DNA of 64,000 nt from the NCBI RefSeq assembly GCF_000471905.2, contig NW_006499583.1:681027-745026 (forward strand), in the 5' to 3' direction. This document shows positions 58,402 to 64,000 of the stretch, piece by piece; the first letter of the stretch is position 1, and the number at the start of each line of letters is the position of its first letter. Both the position numbers and the translations under genes were made by a program. Below the pieces are notes generated by a model. That model was not told where the DNA came from. It saw only the letters and a list, made by a program, of their open reading frames with translations, and searched no databases. This DNA is from Amborella trichopoda (taxonomy: Eukaryota > Streptophyta > Magnoliopsida > Amborellales > Amborellaceae).

Positions 58402-59683
58402 GACGAGGGCTAAAACATGAGTGGATTACCCAAAACTAACCCTAATTGGGGATAATTACAATTTATGTGGAATTAAAAAAAAAGAAATAGGGTGCAAAAT
58501 GATGATTTGGCCCTGCTTAACAATTGAGAGAATTCCAAAATAGTCCCTACTGAGAACTTGGGACGTTCTCTATTCTTCTTGGACAATCCATTGCCGATCC
58601 AACATCCGAATGAGCAAAAGATGATTGTCATCGTGTAGGGTTCGATGCTACAATCATTTTGATAACAATTTTAAACCATGAATCACACTTTAAAGGTATG
58701 ATCATAGAACTTGAAATTCACATAAAACTTGAAAATTTTTATCGATAGTGCATCTTCATGTCGATATTTTTCTATGATTTATTTGCTAAATCGCATTTAG
58801 AATGTCACCACGATCGTGTTGCAACAAACGGGATGTGATTTGGTGCTCGAACGAAGGCTTGGCACCCTTGAACTTTTGGCCAGAATTTAGAATTTCGACT
58901 GTCGAAATCAACAGTGATTTCGACTTGACCTTGTGTGAAATCCGACTGTTCATCACCCGCGGGGTTTGGACCAATGATAGCCACAGACCTGACGCACACA
59001 ATGCAATCGATCGGGCTTGCCGACGCTGTGATTTGGCTGCTCGAGTGAGTGGATGTACTACTCATTTTCTATAATGTGCAGCTTCCAATCACGATCTTCT
59101 CTCTAGCATTTCTCCTTGCTTCAACATCGTCGCAGGACGTGTTACATATCAAAACACTCATTTTGACGAGACGAACACTCTCCAATAAGTTTTAGAACGA
59201 TCCGATCTCGAACATGAGAGATATGGGGGTCGCATGTTCCCTGCTCGTGACTATTCTTTAATGGAGTTTAATTGCAGGGTGGCCACACGGGAATAATGTA
59301 CGACTCCTCCTGATTTAATCTTTTACCCATAACATCTTCCTGGAGTGTCTATTTAAGGTGAAACCCCTAGAGGTATATCGGATCAAATGGCGGGGGTCCC
59401 ACAACCATTTGATGCTCCGAAAGTAGGGTTTCAGTTATAGGGGTCTGTGTCAAGGTGCTAGGGGTTGATTCTGCCGAAACTGTTTCTTCGTCTGCACTGC
59501 TTTAGACATGTCGGAATGTGACAAAACTTGGTACGAGGCTTTTAGGAGTCCTTATGAAGATCTTGACCTGTTTTGGGGCTATTATGAGACTATCGAAATT
59601 TTCATTGTTTGTCAGGCTTTATTGACCTGCTTCTCTCTTATTCTCGCATCGGGGACCCAAGGTGCTGAAAATGTCTTCAAACA

Positions 59684-59963
59684 GTGGCTTGTATAGTGCC
59701 ATAATTACCCTGTTTTTTAAAAAAATTACAAAAATGCCCCCTCAAACACAACCACGTCATAATCTTCCATCAAAATCACTCGACTCGCCCATTATGTGAC
59801 GTCATATTCCATTTCGTGACATCAAAATCACCCGACTCGCCTAAACACGGGAGGTTTCTTGTCTTGAGTTAGATTCGACACGATGTGGCCGATTCCCATG
59901 TCGAATCACCGAAGCCTGTGCTGACTCGGCGATTTTTAGACCACTGCTTGTAACTGTTATTAT
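59684..59963. other. Right flank of the Tat element; no gene
   Basis: Starts with the target duplication GTGGC. The short motif ATCAAAATCACYCGACTCGC occurs twice (about 59,763 and 59,821). No gene. Confidence 0.6.
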
Positions 59964-60283
59964 GACCTAGTTCTATGCGGCCAAGCCCACATATGTAGAA
60001 ATGCAGGCTTAACAAATTTATTTTTGAAATGGATTTTAAGACTTAATTATTAGGAAAATTGTTTCATGCGGGCTCGACCGCATGACTACATATACAAACC
60101 AAAAAGTGTAAAGCATCCATCTTAAAGGTGGGGTGTTCCATCTAAAAACAATGGAAACTAACGGTCCACCTGTTTTCTTACTCGATTTGTTATTTCTAGT
60201 TTTTAAAATCGATCTCAATAATGGATTTATTAAAAAGCCCACATTTCTACATATGCGGGTTTGGCGGTATAGAAACCACGCCC
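59964..60283. mobile_element. Hairpin-TIR MITE, second family (TATGCGG type), possibly nested
   Basis: The left part TTCTATGCGGCCAAGCCCAC followed by ATATGTAGAAATGCAGGCTT matches the reverse complement of the right end, which begins GGGCGTGGTTTCTATACC. Near the left end TATGCGG-CCAAG-CCcaCATA is a near-perfect hairpin. A further hairpin TCATGCGG/CCGCATGA lies at 60,064-60,085, behind TTGTT, and may mark a nested second element. Confidence 0.6.
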
Positions 60284-60318
<35 letters not shown>

Positions 60319-60319
60319 T
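60284..60319. repeat. (TTA)n microsatellite
   Basis: About eleven TTA units directly after the MITE end. Confidence 0.95.
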
Positions 60320-60651
60320 ATTTTGTAATGGATGCTGGGACATGTAATTAGTCTTAGGTTGAGATTATTAAGAATTAAGAAAATCCTCTTAATATGAACT
60401 TCACATAATTTTTCCGCCAAGGAGTGCACCTTATTTTATTTTAAACATGGGTACTCGAGAACCAACTATCTTTTTCCACACATCCTTGCTCGCATAAAAA
60501 AATTAGCTTTCAATGTATTAGAGTGAACCAGGTTATTGTATTATTTTTGCCCTTCTTTACTTATCGTAATTTTTGCTTCCTACCAACCGTGGTGGTGACG
60601 AATCTAAATAATAATAAAGTTATTTAATTCATATGTTTATCTTATATTTGG

Positions 60652-61041
60652 AAAGGTTTATATAAGGTTGCAACCTTGAAATGTATAATTACGGATGCAC
60701 CTTAAAAACCTATCGGAAAGGTTATTTTATTATTTAAAAACACTCTAATTGATTATCTCGATATTGAAATGTATGTATATGAAATAAGAAACTTTTTTAG
60801 TCCAAGAATTAGTGCATCTTGCAACACATTATCTAGACCATCCATTTTCAAGATTTTCATGTGTTTATAGATCTACTTGATTTTAATCATTTTTGGAGAT
60901 TAAAATTTTTTAATTAGATATGAAAATAGATTTTAAAATAGTTTTAAGAATTGTTTACAACAAAAATACATGTTATGATAAAATTTGGAGGCGCACCTTA
61001 ATTGGATTGTTTAAGGTTGCAACCTTATAGCAATCACACGC
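60652..61041 (+). mobile_element. Hairpin-TIR MITE, copy 7 (AAGGTT type, best preserved)
   Basis: The left end GGAAAGGTTTATAT carries the perfect palindrome AAGGTTGCAACCTT (60,664-60,677). The right end carries the identical palindrome (61,013-61,026), then ATAGCAATCACACG, the complement of GTGTGATTGCTAT. Just inside both palindromes are GGATGCACCTTAA and AGGCGCACCTTAATTGG. The interior shares the family blocks CATTTTCAAGATTTTCATGT and ATAGATCTACTTGAT. Confidence 0.85.
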
Positions 61042-61117
61042 ATAACATTAACCCGCATTTAAGTGAGTTTGCTTGAGGTGCGCTATTATAGTGAGATATT
61101 GATATTAATTTAAGGAG

Positions 61118-61400
61118 AATTGTTTTGGTACGTCCAAGTCGTACCTATTACTATGCGGGGACATCTATATCATCGACCAAACAAAGTGTAGAACTACACC
61201 ATAAATAATAGTCCTTCAAAGAAAAACATAAATCAAAATTTCAAATATTTCCTCTAAAAAATATCATTTTTAGTTTTTAAAATTTATTTATTTTGACAAA
61301 TTAATAATCTATATGTTAAAAATTATATTTTCTTAAATATTACGATTAAATTCTATTTCCAAAAAAAATTATTAAGGGCCTGCATTTCTATGTTCTCTTC
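61118..61400. mobile_element. MITE related to the 59,964-60,283 family
   Basis: AATTGTTTT is followed by the hairpin GGTACG-TCCAAGT-CGTACC (61,127-61,145), then ATGCGGGGACATCTATATCA and an AAAGTGTAGAACTACACC stretch parallel to 60,095-60,120. The far end GGGCCTGCATTTCTATGT resembles the other MITE's GCCCACATTTCTACATATG. Borders are approximate. Confidence 0.45.
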
Positions 61401-61439
61401 GATTTACAGTAAAGAAAGGATTTTATTAGTTTTATGTGT

Positions 61440-61871
61440 TCCTGTGCTCGGCAGTAAAATAGTAGATTGTTGTCTTTTCTATGTTCTTTGGATTTACATT
61501 AAACAAAGAAGATTTTTACTTTCTATTGTATAATTTGTATTTGTGCATGTTTTGGTTGGTAGTCTGGCCATATCGTCCATTTTCATTTTATAATATGTGA
61601 TGATGTTGGGCCTTTTGTGCATCAGACCTATATGTACTATTTTGGACTGTTGTATGTATTTTGGGACTTGTTTCTTCAGCAGACTAGTGTTTTAATTTTC
61701 ATTTCTTTTATGGCTGGCTTGATACCGAAAATTCCTTGTTATTCAAGGTGTTGAGCGCAGTCGAACTAAAGTCACACTTGCAACTTGGGGTCGTGGCCCC
61801 ATGAACTACAGTCCGCTAGCAGGCTCGAGCTCTAGGGTCCGGTGGGGATGGCAAGGAGTGGAGTCGTGACA
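61440..61871 (+). repeat. LTR 3' end (probably Ty3/gypsy), start not found
   Basis: GC-richer sequence (GTCGTGGCCCCATGAACTAC, GGAGTGGAGTCGTGACA) ends in CA at 61,871 and is followed after eight bases by TGGTATCAAAGC. Plant gypsy LTRs of chromovirus type often end in GTGGGGTCGTGACA before a TGGTATCAGAGC primer site. The 5' end of this LTR is unclear. Confidence 0.5.
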
Positions 61872-61879
61872 AATAATTA

Positions 61880-61891
61880 TGGTATCAAAGC
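61880..61891 (+). other. Probable primer-binding site, initiator tRNA-Met type
   Basis: TGGTATCAAAGC differs by one base from the common TGGTATCAGAGC site. No gag or other coding sequence follows before the gap. Confidence 0.5.
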
Positions 61892-61894
61892 TTT

Positions 61895-63233
61895 GTACTA
61901 CCAGCATTTTCGAGGCATGGAACTAGGATAGGATTATGGTACAGCCATAATTATAGCCGTACTTGTTATTATGGCTATGGAATAACTTATATAATATGCT
62001 ATATTATATAACATATTATATAGCACGTTATATAATTATGTAACTTGCTATAGTTATAGCCCGCTATAATTAAGGATGTTATGGTTATAACAGGAACTTC
62101 CATATGGAACGAGCCATAATAGCTGTAGTCCGTTCCATTGGAATTATAGCCCGTTCCATAATAATATGAAACATTTATAATATTATAGCTACGGATTTAA
62201 TTATAGTACATATAGATCCAAGGCACTATGTTATACCCAAGATATTATTCCATTTTCTAACTATTATAGCCAAGATATTATTCCATGTGAGACATCTTCG
62301 GTTCCATTATAGCCAATATGCCTATTACTAATTATAAAACACTATAGTGTTATAATACGGGCCATCATTATAGTCCCGTCAAATTGGAACGTTCTAATGG
62401 CATTAATTGGATTATATAATGTTGTTCCCATTATAGATAAGATAATACCGTGTCTATAATAGCTAATAATAACGTCCCCATTATATTGGCCAATATAACG
62501 AGATGGCCTTATAGCTGTTCCATTTTAGCCATTGATAATGGCTATTATATAGAGTTATAATGGCCATAATGATTTAGCTCTGATAATTGTGGAACGGTGG
62601 GAACATTGATATAACCAATGGCTGCCACCGATGGGAACAATTAGCCTGGCAAACTGTTCCAATGTAAATATATGGAACATACCAAGAGCTATATCGGGAC
62701 GTTATAGCTCATAAGCCATTATAGTCATAGGCCACATAGCTATTATAGCTATGTGGCATATATATAACGACGCGTTATATAATACAACGATATTACGTTA
62801 ATATTTTAACGTTGTATTACATAATATATGGAATAACTATTATTACTTTTAATAATGGAACTATATGCTCATCATAATAGATATGGCCATTGTAATACCG
62901 TTATATAAACGTTCTATATATCTATTGTATATAATAGTTATAATATTAAGAGCACGGCTATAATAGCTATTGGTACAACGTTGATGTTATTGTTATCATA
63001 AAACTACGCTATAGTAGTTACAACGTTATTATAGCTATTATACATGTAATACGCCATTATAGCTATTGTACCAATATATATAACTATTATATATATTTAT
63101 TACATAATAGTTATATGCTATTACACCATATAACTATTGGTGTAATAGTTAACGTTGTACCAATATAACTATTATACAACCGTTAGCGTTATAACAGCTC
63201 CGAGTATGACGCAGACTATAACTATATTGCAAT
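61895..63233. repeat. Dense mosaic of short palindromes
   Basis: About 1.3 kb composed of recurring words ATTATAGC/GCTATAAT, GTTCCA/TGGAAC, GTTATA/TATAAC and CCATTATAG in changing order. Examples: TTATATTGGCCAATATAA (62,481-62,498, perfect), a 12-bp stem GCCACATAGCTA with three-base loop (62,731-62,757), TTCCATATGGAA near 62,099, TAGCCATT-GAT-AATGGCTA near 62,527, and ACGTTAA-TATT-TTAACGT near 62,795. No fixed period and no coding frame. It runs into an assembly gap. Confidence 0.75.
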
Positions 63234-63846
63234 NNNNNNNNNNNNNNNNNNNNNNNNNNNNNNNNNNNNNNNNNNNNNNNNNNNNNNNNNNNNNNNNNNN
63301 NNNNNNNNNNNNNNNNNNNNNNNNNNNNNNNNNNNNNNNNNNNNNNNNNNNNNNNNNNNNNNNNNNNNNNNNNNNNNNNNNNNNNNNNNNNNNNNNNNNN
63401 NNNNNNNNNNNNNNNNNNNNNNNNNNNNNNNNNNNNNNNNNNNNNNNNNNNNNNNNNNNNNNNNNNNNNNNNNNNNNNNNNNNNNNNNNNNNNNNNNNNN
63501 NNNNNNNNNNNNNNNNNNNNNNNNNNNNNNNNNNNNNNNNNNNNNNNNNNNNNNNNNNNNNNNNNNNNNNNNNNNNNNNNNNNNNNNNNNNNNNNNNNNN
63601 NNNNNNNNNNNNNNNNNNNNNNNNNNNNNNNNNNNNNNNNNNNNNNNNNNNNNNNNNNNNNNNNNNNNNNNNNNNNNNNNNNNNNNNNNNNNNNNNNNNN
63701 NNNNNNNNNNNNNNNNNNNNNNNNNNNNNNNNNNNNNNNNNNNNNNNNNNNNNNNNNNNNNNNNNNNNNNNNNNNNNNNNNNNNNNNNNNNNNNNNNNNN
63801 NNNNNNNNNNNNNNNNNNNNNNNNNNNNNNNNNNNNNNNNNNNNNN
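63234..63846. other. Assembly gap (N)
   Basis: A run of 613 undetermined bases directly inside or after the palindromic tract. The last 154 bases of the window show nothing recognisable. Confidence 1.
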
Positions 63847-64000
63847 GTTTGTCTAGAGTTAACAACCTCTCAAAATACAAAGGTTCAAATTAGAAGGGGT
63901 TGTGATGGGTGTATTTATCAATACAATTATTATTTTTTTATTAAAAAAATTATTTAAATAGGTAACTTTACCATTAAATAAACGTAAATTTGAAATTTTC

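Larger units (their letters stand above)
40857..59683 (-). mobile_element. Ty3/gypsy LTR retrotransposon, Tat lineage (18.8 kb)
   Basis: LTRs 40,857-43,862 and 56,666-59,683 are flanked by the identical 5-bp target duplication GTGGC (40,852-40,856 and 59,684-59,688). The minus strand reads leader, gag, a linker region, reverse transcriptase, RNase H, a second RNase H, integrase, then a 4.9-kb 3' region of tandem repeats. Very long LTRs, a dual RNase H, a tRNA-Arg-type primer site and a repeat-rich 3' region are traits known for the Tat/Ogre branch. Stops and frameshifts (about 49,300, 50,910, 50,932, 51,502, 51,556) make it non-autonomous. No complete protease was found. Confidence 0.93.
56666..59683 (-). 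repeat. 5' LTR of the Tat element (3,018 bp)
   Basis: On the + strand it starts TGATCGGATGCC and ends TCTTCAAACA. U3 is about 59,683-58,365 and the rest is a short R and a U5 of about 1.6 kb. Confidence 0.93.

Noticed and set aside
62731-62757. MicroRNA precursor
   Set aside because: The stem is only 12 bp with a three-base loop, far too short for a plant precursor, and is one of many palindromes in the tract.

Overview
This is nuclear DNA from a flowering plant. Two genes have GT-AG introns of plant type, one has introns of several kilobases, and most of the rest is transposable elements (Ty1/copia, Ty3/gypsy Tat lineage, RTE and L1 type LINE remnants, many MITEs) in AT-rich sequence with three assembly gaps. 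The sequence does not let me name the species.

Layout. 1-9,070 (+) holds the last four coding exons of a plastid-type RsuA/RluB pseudouridine synthase, similar to Arabidopsis SVR1; its introns hold a TIR element and an RTE-LINE tail. 9,071-15,898 is non-coding apart from a gap, one MITE and a LINE RNase H remnant. 15,899-20,048 (-) is an internally deleted Ty1/copia element with both LTRs. 20,049-35,300 is gene-free: nested MITEs, a diverged inverted duplication, a palindromic tandem repeat, an L1-type LINE remnant and a gap. 35,326-39,199 (-) is an apparently intact two-exon LRR receptor-like protein gene (about 915 residues, no kinase) whose intron is largely two MITEs. 40,857-59,683 (-) is one 18.8-kb Ty3/gypsy Tat-lineage element with 3-kb LTRs, a perfect 5-bp target duplication (GTGGC), a second RNase H domain and a 3' region made of at least five unrelated tandem arrays. 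59,684-64,000 holds more MITEs, an LTR end with primer-binding site, and a dense tract of short palindromes running into the last gap.

Main finds. (1) A set of MITEs starting GGTGTGGTTT (or a variant) followed at once by a short palindrome. The palindrome sequence differs between copies (AAGGTTGCAACCTT, AGAGCCTAGGCTCT, CGGATGCGTCCG and others), while the bodies of the first group are homologous. (2) The 1.3-kb palindrome-rich tract at 61.9-63.2 kb. (3) A 0.5-kb tandem array of imperfect palindromes at 27.4-27.9 kb. All three were read by eye. I could run no alignment, folding or database search.
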